Translations under genes and position numbers: made by a program
Assembly: GCA_002306815.1 (NCBI GenBank)
Contig: DBTA01000061.1
Coordinates: 5,363-58,697 of the forward strand
Source of the DNA: Dehalococcoidia bacterium UBA1328
GTDB taxonomy: Bacteria > Chloroflexota > Dehalococcoidia > Lucifugimonadales > Lucifugimonadaceae
Direction of reading: 5' to 3'
Length of the DNA: 53,335 nucleotides
Notes under the pieces: generated by a model
What the model saw: only the letters and a program-made list of their open reading frames with translations
Told to the model about the DNA's origin: nothing
Database searches by the model: none
Part shown: positions 8,821 to 17,401 of the stretch, one piece after another
How the letters are laid out: each line of letters starts with the position of its first letter
Position numbering within the stretch: position 1 is the stretch's first letter

Positions 8821-9243
8821 CTAGTCGCCCTCCAAATTACTAAATAATCCCAAAGAACCAGCAGGTCTAGCAAAAGGACTCTTGCTGAATGCTCCCCTAG
8901 TTAATTATTAGGCATACCACATTACAAAAATGTTAATTTGATAGCCCCTTGATTTTGGGCACACTATATGTTCACCCTGAAACTGAATAGGCGTGATCAT
9001 AGAGCGACAAAGATGCGCAGCGAGATAACACAGATTCAAATTTCTGAAAGACATATGGAAATACAGAAGCGGTGATCGATTCATCTTCAGCTATCACCAT
9101 TAAGAGGGATTTCACTTGCATTACAGCGAGCCCATTGACCTGTAGTCTGAATCGAAAGTTTTCGACAGCATTCACTGTTGAACTACTCAATCTCGTCAGG
9201 TGACAGATCCGGCGAACAACGGACGAAGAAACAATCGACCAAA
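8821..9243. other. intergenic region between the short ORF and proS
   Basis: This 423-base AT-rich gap must hold divergent promoters for the short minus-strand ORF and for proS. A hairpin-capable inverted repeat (AGCAAAAG/CTCTTGCT, 8869-8886) lies about 50 bases upstream of the short ORF. I see no T-box specifier or antiterminator in front of proS and no convincing further gene. Confidence 0.35.
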
Positions 9244-10938
9244 ATGAGAAGTTCTCAACTATTCGGAAAAACACTGCGTCAGGCACCTGGTGACGCGGAA
9301 ACTATCAGCCACCAGCTACTGACAAGGGCAGGTTTCATACAGCAAATTGCCGCCGGGATTTTCAGCCTACAACCACTGGGAAGCCGCTCGATAACGAAGA
9401 TACGCAACATAATTCGTGAAGAGATGGACCGTGCTGGCGGTCAGGAAATCAACATGCCTGTGGTGCAGCCTAGGAGCTTATGGGAAGAATCGGGCAGGGC
9501 AGAAACCTTCGTACCACCCCTTGCTAGCTTCGAGGACAGGCGTGAGCGTGACATGGTAATCGCTCCGACCCACGAAGAAACCGCCACCGCAATGGCTCGC
9601 GCCAGTGTTACCAGCTACCGCGATCTTCCATTCACGATTTACCAGATCCAGACGAAATTCCGTGATGAAACTCGACCCCGTGGAGGGTTGCTTCGTGTTC
9701 GAGAGTTCGAAATGAAGGATGCGTACTCGTTCGACGCCGATGAAGCCGGTTTGGATCGTAGCTTTCAGGCGATGGTCGAGGCATACAAGCGAATTTTCAG
9801 GCGTTGTGGTGTTGAGGTCGTCATGGTCGAAGCTGATTCAGGTGGAATTGGCGGAAAAGATTCAAATGAATTCGTGCTGCTCACCGATAGCGGTGAAGAC
9901 ACGATTCTTATGTCGAACGAAAGCGACTACGCGGCGAACGTCGAGAAAGCGACTTTCATCAAGAAAGAATTCCCGGCAGGTGAGTTTGGCGATATTGAAG
10001 AGTTCGCAACCCCAGGATTAAAGACCATCGAGGAGCTTGCAAAAGCTGAAGGCGTTTCGAAATCTAAGACCGCCAAGGCCGTGTTCTACATGGTCGATGG
10101 CGAAATTGTGATCGTCACGATTCGTGGCGACTACGACGTTAACGAAACAAAGCTTCGAAACCTACTTGGTGGAGCGGAACCTCGACTCGCTACTCCGGAA
10201 GAAGTCAAAGTCGCTGGACTGATTTCAGGATCAGCGTCTGCGGTTGGACTCGACCACATCAAGAGCATCGTCGACGACTCGATCAAGATGGGTTCCAACT
10301 ATCTTGCAGGTGCAAACAAAGAAGGTTTCCACCTGCGGAATGTGAACCTTGAACGAGATTTTAAGGCGGATATTCTCGGAGACATAGCCGAGGCGAAGAA
10401 GGGTTATATTTCACCTGACGGTAAGGGCAAGTTGGTGGCTCGACGCGGTATTGAGGTTGGGCATGTATTCAAACTCGGGAACGTCTACTCATCGAAAATG
10501 AGTGCTGAGTACACCGATGAAGACGGCGAGCAGAACGAAATCCTGATGGGTTGTTATGGCATCGGAGTTGGTCGCCTTCTTGCCGCGGCTGTCGAAGCCA
10601 ACCACGATGATTTCGGTATGTTGCTGCCTCAGTCAATCGCACCGTACGACGTGTATCTCGCCGGGTTGAATCTTGATGATCCTGACATCGCCAGCAAGGC
10701 GGAACAGCTTTACGAAGCTCTCGAGAATGCTGGCTACGAAGTGCTGTTCGACGACCGTGATTCACCTCCCGGTGTGAAGTTCAAGGACGCTGATCTGATG
10801 GGCATTCCGGTAAGAGTAGTGATTAGCGCACGCAGTCTTGGTAACGGCGGGATTGAGGTGAAAGCTCGTGACAACAAAGAATCCCCAATAGTTGCCGAGA
10901 CGGACGTAGTCGAGAGTGTAAAGAAAATACTCGGTTGA
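9244..10938 (+). CDS. proS: prolyl-tRNA synthetase, bacterial type
   Basis: It charges tRNA-Pro with proline. The 564-residue length and order of domains match the bacterial form: class II catalytic core with L-L-T-R-A-G-F-I and the T-H-E-E motif, R-D-E-T-R-P-R-G-G-L-L-R-V-R-E-F-E-M-K-D-A-Y (motif 2), an inserted editing domain from about residue 220 to 400 (cis deacylase, YbaK-like), then motif 3 (G-C-Y-G-I-G-V-G-R-L) and the anticodon-binding domain. The ATG at 9244 (M-R-S-S-Q-L-F-G-K-T-L-R) matches the family's N-terminus; an upstream TTG at 9178 would add 22 residues with no family match. Stands alone between two intergenic gaps. Confidence 0.95.
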   Translation: MRSSQLFGKTLRQAPGDAETISHQLLTRAGFIQQIAAGIFSLQPLGSRSITKIRNIIREEMDRAGGQEINMPVVQPRSLWEESGRAETFVPPLASFEDRRERDMVIAPTHEETATAMARASVTSYRDLPFTIYQIQTKFRDETRPRGGLLRVREFEMKDAYSFDADEAGLDRSFQAMVEAYKRIFRRCGVEVVMVEADSGGIGGKDSNEFVLLTDSGEDTILMSNESDYAANVEKATFIKKEFPAGEFGDIEEFATPGLKTIEELAKAEGVSKSKTAKAVFYMVDGEIVIVTIRGDYDVNETKLRNLLGGAEPRLATPEEVKVAGLISGSASAVGLDHIKSIVDDSIKMGSNYLAGANKEGFHLRNVNLERDFKADILGDIAEAKKGYISPDGKGKLVARRGIEVGHVFKLGNVYSSKMSAEYTDEDGEQNEILMGCYGIGVGRLLAAAVEANHDDFGMLLPQSIAPYDVYLAGLNLDDPDIASKAEQLYEALENAGYEVLFDDRDSPPGVKFKDADLMGIPVRVVISARSLGNGGIEVKARDNKESPIVAETDVVESVKKILG

Positions 10939-11061
10939 TCTAGAGGACCGCTGCTGTTTTCTGTCCGCTACAGCCGGATAAGGTATGATGCCGCTGATGC
11001 CAGAATGTAATGGTGACTCTGTGCGGTATGTCATCCAACTCAAATTAGCGGAGTTCTAATT

Positions 11062-11403
11062 TTCCGGCCGAAGCGACCGTACGGGAGCGATCCGCTGCAA
11101 AGAGTCGCCGCTTTCTTGCGCTCGAGTCTCTGAAGATAGCGAACTACCGGTTCCTATTCACCCCAGACTATGGTGTTCAATACCCGACTGGTGGCGCAGT
11201 GCTGGGTGGTTCTTGAAGTCACCAATTCAGATGGTTGAGTTGGACTCGTAGCCGGACTTCCTGCAGTACCCGTAATAACGCTTGCGTTATTTGGAGGCAC
11301 CATCTCCGGCAGGGCCAATCGCCGTGAATACCCGTCAGTTCAAAGTGTCGTCGTGTTAGTGAATCGCATCCAAATGAGTACTAATTGGAATATGTTTATT
11401 TGA
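11062..11403 (+). pseudogene. N-terminal relic of an MFS transporter
   Basis: One frame reads S-L-K-I-A-N-Y-R-F-L-F from about 11127, a typical start of an MFS drug-exporter-like protein. A second frame reads L-V-A-Q-C-W-V-V-L-E-V-T-N-S-D-G, then an in-frame TGA at the position of a hydrophobic residue, then V-G-L-V-A-G-L-P-A-V-P-V-I and F-G-G-T-I-S-G-R-A-N-R-R, matching the first loop motif (G-G-x-x-A-D-R-x-D-R-R). It ends with a stop at 11401-11403. The rest of the transporter is missing. Frame switch, nonsense codon and truncation make this a dead gene. Confidence 0.7.
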
Positions 11404-11535
11404 CCTAGTATCATTATTCAGTTGTCGCAACACAATGACACTTCACTCGAGATTATTATCGGGATAGAATCACTCCTTTGTATGTGGCACCAAAAGGACA
11501 GTGGGACGATATCCGTACGTACGGCAGTTAAAAGT

Positions 11536-11558
11536 GTGTTCGACCGCTATTTGAACAC
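11536..11558 (+). promoter_or_regulatory. hairpin in the 5' leader of the RRM gene
   Basis: GTGTTC (11536-11541) pairs with GAACAC (11553-11558), about 20 bases before the ribosome site GAGG (11578-11581) of the RRM gene. A nearby perfect palindrome CCGTACGTACGG lies at 11513-11524. These could act in leader-based, for example temperature-dependent, control, as is common for RNA-chaperone genes. This is inference from position only. Confidence 0.3.
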
Positions 11559-11589
11559 TCGATGGGATTCTCACTGGCGAGGTTAATTC

Positions 11590-11895
11590 ATGGGTAAGAA
11601 GTTATTTGTAGGCAGTCTTGCTTGGGCCACCGATTCAACTGGTCTTCAAGCTGCATTTAGTCGCTTTGGCGAAATCGAAGAAGCCATCGTGATCAGCGAC
11701 CGTGAAACCGGGCGTTCACGTGGATTCGGTTTTGTTACGTTCGTTGACGAAAGCTCAACACAGCAAGCCGTTGCAGAAATGAATGGTGCAGAGCTTGATG
11801 GTCGGCCAATCGTTGTAAACGAGGCGCGAGAACAGGCACCACGCGGCGGCGGTGGATTCCGTGGTGGTGGCGGTGGTCGACGCGAACGTTGGTAA
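11590..11895 (+). CDS. RRM-domain RNA-binding protein with glycine/arginine tail
   Basis: This 101-residue protein is one RNA recognition motif, with RNP2 at residues 4-9 (K-L-F-V-G-S) and RNP1 near 43-50 (R-G-F-G-F-V-T-F), followed by a tail of G and R repeats. Proteins of this type in cyanobacteria and Chloroflexota bind single-stranded RNA and are often cold-induced RNA chaperones. GAGG lies eight bases before the ATG, and a strong intrinsic terminator follows, so it is monocistronic. The long gap upstream is mostly an MFS relic plus a leader with hairpins. Confidence 0.92.
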   Translation: MGKKLFVGSLAWATDSTGLQAAFSRFGEIEEAIVISDRETGRSRGFGFVTFVDESSTQQAVAEMNGAELDGRPIVVNEAREQAPRGGGGFRGGGGGRRERW

Positions 11896-11936
11896 ATCGT
11901 TCGGATCAATAAAGCCAAATTAAGGCTCAAATCGAA

Positions 11937-11971
11937 AACGGGTGCGACCGAAATGTTGCACCCGTTTTTTT
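11937..11971 (+). terminator. Rho-independent terminator after the RRM gene
   Basis: AACGGGTGC (11937-11945) pairs perfectly with GCACCCGTT (11958-11966), followed by a run of seven T. It lies 42 bases after the RRM stop codon. Confidence 0.9.
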
Positions 11972-12122
11972 GTTGATTGCACAGAGGTTACTGCTCGACA
12001 ACTCGGGGTAGTTGCGATTGCTTTAAATTGTGGTTACTCGTAAACGTCCAAGCAGGTAATAAATCTCGATACGTGGTACAGTTAACGGAGTAGGCTCAAA
12101 TATTTCAAGAGCTTGACATCGG

Positions 12123-12146
12123 AAGTGGGCGTTGCCCACTTTTTTT
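12123..12146 (+). promoter_or_regulatory. leader attenuator upstream of nusA
   Basis: AAGTGGGC (12123-12130) and GCCCACTT (12134-12141) form an eight-pair hairpin with a GTT loop, directly followed by T residues. It sits 34 bases before the nusA start, so it is an intrinsic terminator inside the leader of the operon. It resembles the rimP-leader RNA known in front of rimP-nusA operons, where attenuation is thought to control expression; here it precedes nusA directly. Confidence 0.7.
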
Positions 12147-12179
12147 GTGTCTCTCAACAGTGTGAATCGGAGGAATGGG

Positions 12180-13679
12180 TTGAAGAGTGATCTGCTAATT
12201 GCAGTTACCCAACTCGCTGCAGAACGTAATCTGCCGCAGCCAATAGTAGTTAAGGCTGTTGAGGCTGCGCTGGCTGCTGCTTACAAGCGCGATCCAGCCG
12301 CAGAGGGTCAGGACGTAATTGTTGAGATGGACCCTAGCGACGGTGATGTCGTGGTCCGGACGGTTCGGCATGTAGTTGAAGAGGTCGAAGACCCGTTAAT
12401 GCAACTTACAGCCGAGCAGGCGCAGGAGCTCCAGGAAGGCGCGATAGTCGGCGACATCATCGAGACCGGTCAACTGGAATACAACCCAGGTCGAATTGCT
12501 GCACAGACTGCCAAACAAGTCGTTATGCAGCGATTACGCGAGGCAGAACGCGATATCGTTTTTGACGAGTTCATCGACAAAGAAGGCGAGGTACTTACCG
12601 CGACAATTCAGCGAGTCGAATCTCGCTGGGTTACCGTCGATCTCGGAAAAGCTGAAGCAATCATGCCACCGACCGAGCAGTCGCCATTTGAGCGATACCG
12701 GCCTGGTCAGCAGTTGAAGTTCTTTGTCGTTCAGGTTGGACGAACAATTCGCGGACCCGAAATTATCGTGTCGCGAACTCATCCGGACCTGCTACGACGA
12801 TTGTTCGAAGTGGAAGTTCCAGAAATTTTCTCTGGCGTAATCGAAATCAAGGCGATTGCTCGTGAACCCGGTGCTCGATCAAAGGTTGCCGTTTCGTCCA
12901 ACCAGGAGGGTGTCGACGCTGTCGGGGCCTGTGTAGGTTTGCGCGGAATTCGGATACAGAACGTCGTAAACGAACTTCTCGGTGAAAAGATCGACGTCAT
13001 TGAATGGGACGAAGATCCGACCAAGTTTATATCTAACTCGCTCAGTCCTGCCGTTGCAGAACGAGTCGACCTCAATGAGGAAGAAGAGTCTGCAACGGTG
13101 TTGGTTCCAGATCGTCAGTTATCACTTGCGATTGGTCGAGAAGGCCAAAATGCCCGTCTCGCTGCGAAGTTGACCAACTGGAAAATCGATATTCAGGGCA
13201 TAAGCCAGGTTGTCGAAGAAGAGCCAGAAACGCCGGAAGCCGAAACTGAATCTGCAGTTGAAGCCGAAGTTACGACCCCTGCTGCGGACGTAGCGGAAGA
13301 AGTTCCGGTCGCTGATGCGGCTGAAGAGGCAGTCGAAACTCCGGTTGACGAAGAAGAAACTCCAGCACCGGAGGTAGAGCCGGAACCTGAGGTTGATGAA
13401 GAAGCCGCACAGGCGGCGGCTGATGCAGAGCTCCAGGCTCTTGAAGAGGAGCTAGCGCTTCTCGAACGGGAAGAAGAAGAGCGAAAATCTGCTGAAGAGG
13501 CAGACACCCTCGATCTTTCTTCCGATGATCTTTGGCAGGTCGACAGTGGTGGAAATTCCGACGACGACGACGGTGGAATTCGATTCGCCGAAGACATTGC
13601 TGGGTTCCGAGAGACCGACGCTGGTCGACGCGGTGGACGCCGTGGTGGTAGTAGTGCCCGGAGCCGTCGACGTCGTTAG
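12180..13679 (+). CDS. nusA: transcription termination/antitermination factor NusA
   Basis: NusA binds RNA polymerase and nascent RNA and modulates pausing, termination and antitermination. The N-terminal polymerase-binding domain (about residues 1-120), an S1 domain, and the KH1 and KH2 domains (G-A-C-V-G-L-R-G-I-R-I and A-I-G-R-E-G-Q-N-A-R-L-A) are all visible. After about residue 345 comes a long acidic stretch rich in E, A, P and V, and the protein ends in an R/G-rich tail, instead of the acidic repeats of the E. coli form. The TTG start at 12180 has GGAGG six bases upstream and gives M-K-S-D-L-L-I-A, matching the family; an upstream TTG would begin inside the leader hairpin. First gene of the nusA-ylxR-infB-rbfA-truB operon; rimP is missing. 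Confidence 0.93.
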   Translation: MKSDLLIAVTQLAAERNLPQPIVVKAVEAALAAAYKRDPAAEGQDVIVEMDPSDGDVVVRTVRHVVEEVEDPLMQLTAEQAQELQEGAIVGDIIETGQLEYNPGRIAAQTAKQVVMQRLREAERDIVFDEFIDKEGEVLTATIQRVESRWVTVDLGKAEAIMPPTEQSPFERYRPGQQLKFFVVQVGRTIRGPEIIVSRTHPDLLRRLFEVEVPEIFSGVIEIKAIAREPGARSKVAVSSNQEGVDAVGACVGLRGIRIQNVVNELLGEKIDVIEWDEDPTKFISNSLSPAVAERVDLNEEEESATVLVPDRQLSLAIGREGQNARLAAKLTNWKIDIQGISQVVEEEPETPEAETESAVEAEVTTPAADVAEEVPVADAAEEAVETPVDEEETPAPEVEPEPEVDEEAAQAAADAELQALEEELALLEREEEERKSAEEADTLDLSSDDLWQVDSGGNSDDDDGGIRFAEDIAGFRETDAGRRGGRRGGSSARSRRRR

Positions 13680-13703
13680 TTATTAGCAACGCTGGTGCGG
13701 GTC

Positions 13704-14013
13704 ATGATGAGTCCCTCGGTTAGACACATCCCAGCCCGTACTTGGGTCGTCTGCCGCCTGAAGCGCCCTAAGGTTGATGTTCTTAGGGTGGTCAATACTC
13801 CCGACAGGCAGATCGAACTGGATATGAATGGGGCCATACCTGATCGAGGAGCATATGTATGTAAAGACCTCATACCACTCCGTCGTAAACACGAATAGCT
13901 GTGGGGTAGATAGAGGTAAACTAGGTAGCGCGCTAAGCACAAACATCGACGATACGACTGAGTCGAGATTGAACGAAGCAATAGTTTCGATCTCAGACCG
14001 ACTGTCGCAATAG
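13704..14013 (+). pseudogene. ylxR: YlxR-family RNA-binding protein, frameshifted
   Basis: The N-terminal part reads H-I-P-A-R-T-W-V-V-C-R-L-K-R-P-K...L-R-V-V, then I-P-D-R-G-A-Y-V, the signature of YlxR (DUF448), a small nucleic-acid-binding protein normally encoded between nusA and infB. That frame stops at 13896-13898. The C-terminal half (D-R-G-K-L-G-S-A-L...S-R-L-N-E-A-I) lies one frame over and ends at 14013. A tandem TATG-TATG at 13854-13861 explains the shift: with one copy the frame would be continuous and give about 100 residues, the normal size. One conserved cysteine of the R-T-C-V-x-C-R motif is tryptophan. It may be a real 4-bp duplication or an assembly error. The start may be GTG 13695 or ATG 13704/13707. 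Confidence 0.75.
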
Positions 14014-14032
14014 CAAGGGAACTAACTGGTAA

Positions 14033-15889
14033 ATGGCACAACGTCGCGGACAACGCAACTCCAAGGGACGAGATCGTTCAAATGGTCCTGATGGACCCGG
14101 AACAGCGCGTACTGCTGTAAAAACCAGTGCTCCACGTGCGCCAGTATCTCTTCCTGCCGAAATTTTGGTAGGTGAACTTGCCGAAACTCTTGAGATGTCG
14201 AACGTCGACACAATCAAGGCGCTTATGCGTCTTGGCGTCATGGCAACAGTGAACGAAACGGTTGAGTTCGATGTTGCAGCCAAAGTTGCCGCTTCATTTG
14301 AAATTGGCGTTCTAAAGCCAAAAGATCGTGAAGAAAGCGCTGCGGCTATCAAGGTCGGCATCGACGAAGATATGACCGAGGAAAACTCGGTGCTTCGTCC
14401 ACCTGTAATTACAGTTCTCGGTCATGTAGACCACGGAAAAACTACGCTGCTCGACGCTATACGCGGCGCCAGCGTGGTTGACACCGAAGCCGGTGGTATT
14501 ACACAGAGCATCGGTGCGTATCAGGTCGAAAAAGACGATCATCTGCTCACATTTATCGACACTCCCGGTCATGCAGCTTTTACCCAGATGCGTGCAAGCG
14601 GTGCGCAGGTTACCGACATTGCAGTGTTGGTCGTAGCCGCCGACGACGGTGTAATGCCCCAGACTCTTGAAGCGATCGAACACGCAAAAGCTGCTGGTGT
14701 TCCAATGGTCGTTGCAATCAACAAAATCGATGCGCCGGGTGCAGACATTGACCGCACCAACGCACAACTCGCCGAGCACGAAATTATCGTCGAGTCTTAC
14801 GGTGGTGACACTGTTGCCGTGCCCGTATCGGCTCTCAAGGGCGACGGAATTGACGATCTGCTGGAATCGTTGCTACTGATCGCTGAAATCTCTGAACTTA
14901 AGGCGAATCCAGATCGTTCCGGTATCGGCGTGGTAATCGAATCTCGCATGGATCGATCACGCGGTGCCGTAGCGTCTGTTCTCGTCCGAGCAGGCACCGT
15001 CAAGGCTGGTGACACCATCGTTGCGGGTACATCCCGAGGTCGAATCAAGACAATGATCGACGGATTCGGCAAGGTCGTTACCCAGGCGGGACCTTCCACA
15101 CCGATCGAGGTACTCGGACTAAACGGCACGCCAGCTGCGGGTGACCAGTTCGATGTTGTAGCCAATGACCGCGAAGCCCGTGATCTCGTCACCACTCGCG
15201 ATCGTCTCGCCACCAAACGACGCGACACACGGGCTGCCACGACCATGGCAGAGGTTATGCGACGCGTACATCAGTCGGGTTCAAAGGAACTTAACGTTGT
15301 AGTCAAAACCGGTAACCACGGATCTATCGACGCTGTTCAGCGCGCTGTTGAGCAGGTTTCTAACGACGAAGTCCAGGTCAAAGTCTTGAGTGCCACTTCA
15401 GGCGCTATCAACGAATCAGATATTTTGCTCGCTTCAGCATCGGACGCCATCGTTGTAGGATTCGAAACTACGGTTGAGGCGGGAGCTCGGCGTCAGGCTA
15501 ATGCTGAAGGCATCGCTATTCGCACGTACGACATCATTTACAACCTCATTGATGAAGTTGAAGACGCGGCACGTGGAATGCTTGAACCTGAGCGGAAGAC
15601 GGTCGTTACTGGTCATGCTAACGTTCTCGAAGTCTTCCAGCATGGTAAGCGAGAGAAAATCGCTGGATTGCGTGTAACAGACGGAGTCCTCAAGCGGACT
15701 GGTCGAATGCGTGTATTGCGCGCCGATGAAGAGATCTTCGACGGGGCAATTACTTCGATGCGTCACCTCAAGGAAAACGTTCGCGAGTTGACCAACAACT
15801 TCGAAGGTGGCGTGATGATCGATGGCTTCCATGAGTACGAGCAGGGCGACATACTCGAGGCTTACGAAATCCAGGTTACGCGGCGCTAA
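14033..15889 (+). CDS. infB: translation initiation factor IF-2
   Basis: IF-2 is the GTPase that brings initiator fMet-tRNA to the 30S subunit. The 618-residue protein has a basic 35-residue tail, an IF2-N-type region (about 40-100), then the G domain with G1 G-H-V-D-H-G-K-T at 130-137, G3 D-T-P-G-H, G4 N-K-I-D and two beta-barrel domains to the end. It lacks the very long N-terminal extension of the E. coli protein, as in many Chloroflexota and gram-positive bacteria. The gene starts 19 bases after the ylxR stop; A-A-G-G-G-A is somewhat distant from the ATG. Confidence 0.97.
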   Translation: MAQRRGQRNSKGRDRSNGPDGPGTARTAVKTSAPRAPVSLPAEILVGELAETLEMSNVDTIKALMRLGVMATVNETVEFDVAAKVAASFEIGVLKPKDREESAAAIKVGIDEDMTEENSVLRPPVITVLGHVDHGKTTLLDAIRGASVVDTEAGGITQSIGAYQVEKDDHLLTFIDTPGHAAFTQMRASGAQVTDIAVLVVAADDGVMPQTLEAIEHAKAAGVPMVVAINKIDAPGADIDRTNAQLAEHEIIVESYGGDTVAVPVSALKGDGIDDLLESLLLIAEISELKANPDRSGIGVVIESRMDRSRGAVASVLVRAGTVKAGDTIVAGTSRGRIKTMIDGFGKVVTQAGPSTPIEVLGLNGTPAAGDQFDVVANDREARDLVTTRDRLATKRRDTRAATTMAEVMRRVHQSGSKELNVVVKTGNHGSIDAVQRAVEQVSNDEVQVKVLSATSGAINESDILLASASDAIVVGFETTVEAGARRQANAEGIAIRTYDIIYNLIDEVEDAARGMLEPERKTVVTGHANVLEVFQHGKREKIAGLRVTDGVLKRTGRMRVLRADEEIFDGAITSMRHLKENVRELTNNFEGGVMIDGFHEYEQGDILEAYEIQVTRR

Positions 15890-15964
15890 TTCGAGCGATC
15901 ATCTGGAACATTGCATAAACAGTCGATACATCGACTGAGTTCGGATCAAGGAGATTCGTAGCCG

Positions 15965-16342
15965 ATGAGCGACAGGCGTGGCGGGCGTGTAAACCACACC
16001 ATTCAACGTGAGTTAGGAGTTCTGATCGAAGAACTCAGCGACCCACGTCTCTCACCAATGACCAGTGTGACCGGGGTTGAGGTTAACCGAGACTTATCGA
16101 TGGCAAAGGTTCATGTCAGTGTGCTCGGAACCGAAGATGAACAACAAGATACTATGGCAGCCCTGCGTTCGGCAGCAACTCGACTTCGAATGGAAATTTC
16201 GAGCCGTATCGTGATCCGCAAGATGCCGCGTCTTTCATTTTTTATTGATAACACCATGCAATCTGGGGCTGACATGGATCACCTGATCGATCAGGTGTTG
16301 AGCGAAGACAGTCGACGTCACGCCGACCGCGATGGCGGTTGA
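15965..16342 (+). CDS. rbfA: 30S ribosome-binding factor RbfA
   Basis: RbfA is a KH-fold assembly factor for 16S rRNA 5' end maturation. The 125-residue protein shows the family pattern R-V-N-H-T-I-Q-R-E-L-G-V-L-I, L-S-P-M-T-S-V-T-G-V-E-V, L-S-M-A-K-V-H-V-S-V-L-G and M-P-R-L-S-F-F-I-D-N. AAGGAG lies 11 bases before the ATG. The stop codon falls just before the truB coding region, in the usual infB-rbfA-truB order. Confidence 0.95.
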   Translation: MSDRRGGRVNHTIQRELGVLIEELSDPRLSPMTSVTGVEVNRDLSMAKVHVSVLGTEDEQQDTMAALRSAATRLRMEISSRIVIRKMPRLSFFIDNTMQSGADMDHLIDQVLSEDSRRHADRDGG

Positions 16343-16362
16343 CTCTGCAAAAAGGCAGCGAA

Positions 16363-17292
16363 GTGAATTCAGTACGTCCGGGATTCGCGGCAGGCGGTTA
16401 TCTCAACATAAACAAACCGCAAGGTTGGTCATCGACTGACGTGGTGCGGAAACTAAAAGGCATCACCCGAGCTAAGAAGATTGGTCATGGTGGCACCCTA
16501 GATCCACTAGCGACCGGTGTACTGCCAATATGTGTCGGTTCCGCAACACGTTTTGCAGACACCGTTTTACTTGGGACCAAGTCGTATCGGATAACGCTTG
16601 AACTCGGCTCGGCAACGAATACTTACGATTCTACCGGGGACGTCACCTCGAAGGCGGATTGGTCAGCCGTCACAGAGCAGGACATCCGAGATTCACTTGA
16701 TAAGTTCCGAGGCAAATTTGAACAAATACCGCCTATGTTCTCGGCGCTCCACCACAAAGGAAAGAGACTCTACGAGCTAGCCCGAAAAGGTGTGGAGGTC
16801 GAAAGACCGCCGCGAAATGTTGAGACGTTCAAGCTCGAACTGATCGAATTTGCCTCACCTCTTGCTGTTGTTGACGTCGAATGCAGTCATGGCTTCTACG
16901 CACGTACGCTCGCGCACGATATCGGCGAGGAACTCGGAGTTCACGCCCACCTTACTGGTCTTGTACGGACACATGCGGGCGCATTCCACATCGAAGACAC
17001 GGTGAATATTGAGGATGTAGCTGCTGTGGTCGAGAGTGGGGATTGGCGGGATTTGGCTATGCCGATCGATACGACCCTTCAGCATCTATATGAAGTCTCC
17101 CTCACTGACGATCAACATGCGTACGTTCGTAACGGAAGGCAACTCCCAGTTAATTCATTCGGAAATCACTATGACTACCAGAGCGGAGACCGAGTGCGAG
17201 CTTATTCAGGAGATTGCGAGCTAGTTGCGGTTCTTATCTACGAACCGGAAAAGTTCGGGTGGCGACCGGAGAAGGTATTGGCAGGAATGTAG
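16363..17292 (+). CDS. truB: tRNA pseudouridine-55 synthase TruB
   Basis: TruB makes pseudouridine 55 in the T-loop of tRNAs. The catalytic motif G-G-T-L-D-P-L-A-T-G-V-L-P is present with its aspartate, after L-N-I-N-K-P-Q-G-W-S-S. I prefer the GTG at 16363 (AAAGG seven bases upstream); the frame is open back to a TTG at 16339 that overlaps the rbfA stop. This gives 309 residues, a normal length, including a C-terminal PUA-like part. Last gene of the operon. Confidence 0.94.
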   Translation: MNSVRPGFAAGGYLNINKPQGWSSTDVVRKLKGITRAKKIGHGGTLDPLATGVLPICVGSATRFADTVLLGTKSYRITLELGSATNTYDSTGDVTSKADWSAVTEQDIRDSLDKFRGKFEQIPPMFSALHHKGKRLYELARKGVEVERPPRNVETFKLELIEFASPLAVVDVECSHGFYARTLAHDIGEELGVHAHLTGLVRTHAGAFHIEDTVNIEDVAAVVESGDWRDLAMPIDTTLQHLYEVSLTDDQHAYVRNGRQLPVNSFGNHYDYQSGDRVRAYSGDCELVAVLIYEPEKFGWRPEKVLAGM

Positions 17293-17369
17293 ATTTACTT
17301 GAGAATTAGCGACGCATTGGTTGGGACATAAATAAACTTTTGCTCGTTATAGTCCAAACCCGAAAATAT

Positions 17370-17387
17370 GAACAATTCGAATTGTTC
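17370..17387. promoter_or_regulatory. 18-bp perfect palindrome upstream of the antiporter gene
   Basis: GAACAATTCGAATTGTTC is a perfect inverted repeat without spacer, 14 bases before the first start codon of the antiporter gene and about 80 bases after truB. There is no T tract, so it looks more like a dimeric repressor or activator site than a terminator. It does not fit GAAC-N4-GTTC. Confidence 0.5.
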
Positions 17388-17401
17388 GTAAAGCGAAATG
17401 G

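Noticed and set aside
8821..9243. T-box riboswitch before proS
   Set aside because: No specifier loop, antiterminator sequence or terminator could be recognised.
11274..11291. Palindrome AATAACGC-TT-GCGTTATT upstream of the RRM gene
   Set aside because: It lies inside the readable MFS relic and codes for its V-I-T-L-A-L-F stretch, so it is probably chance.
13193..13597. Long serine-rich minus-strand frame opposite nusA
   Set aside because: A mirror of the acidic repeat region of nusA; no ribosome site or independent motif.
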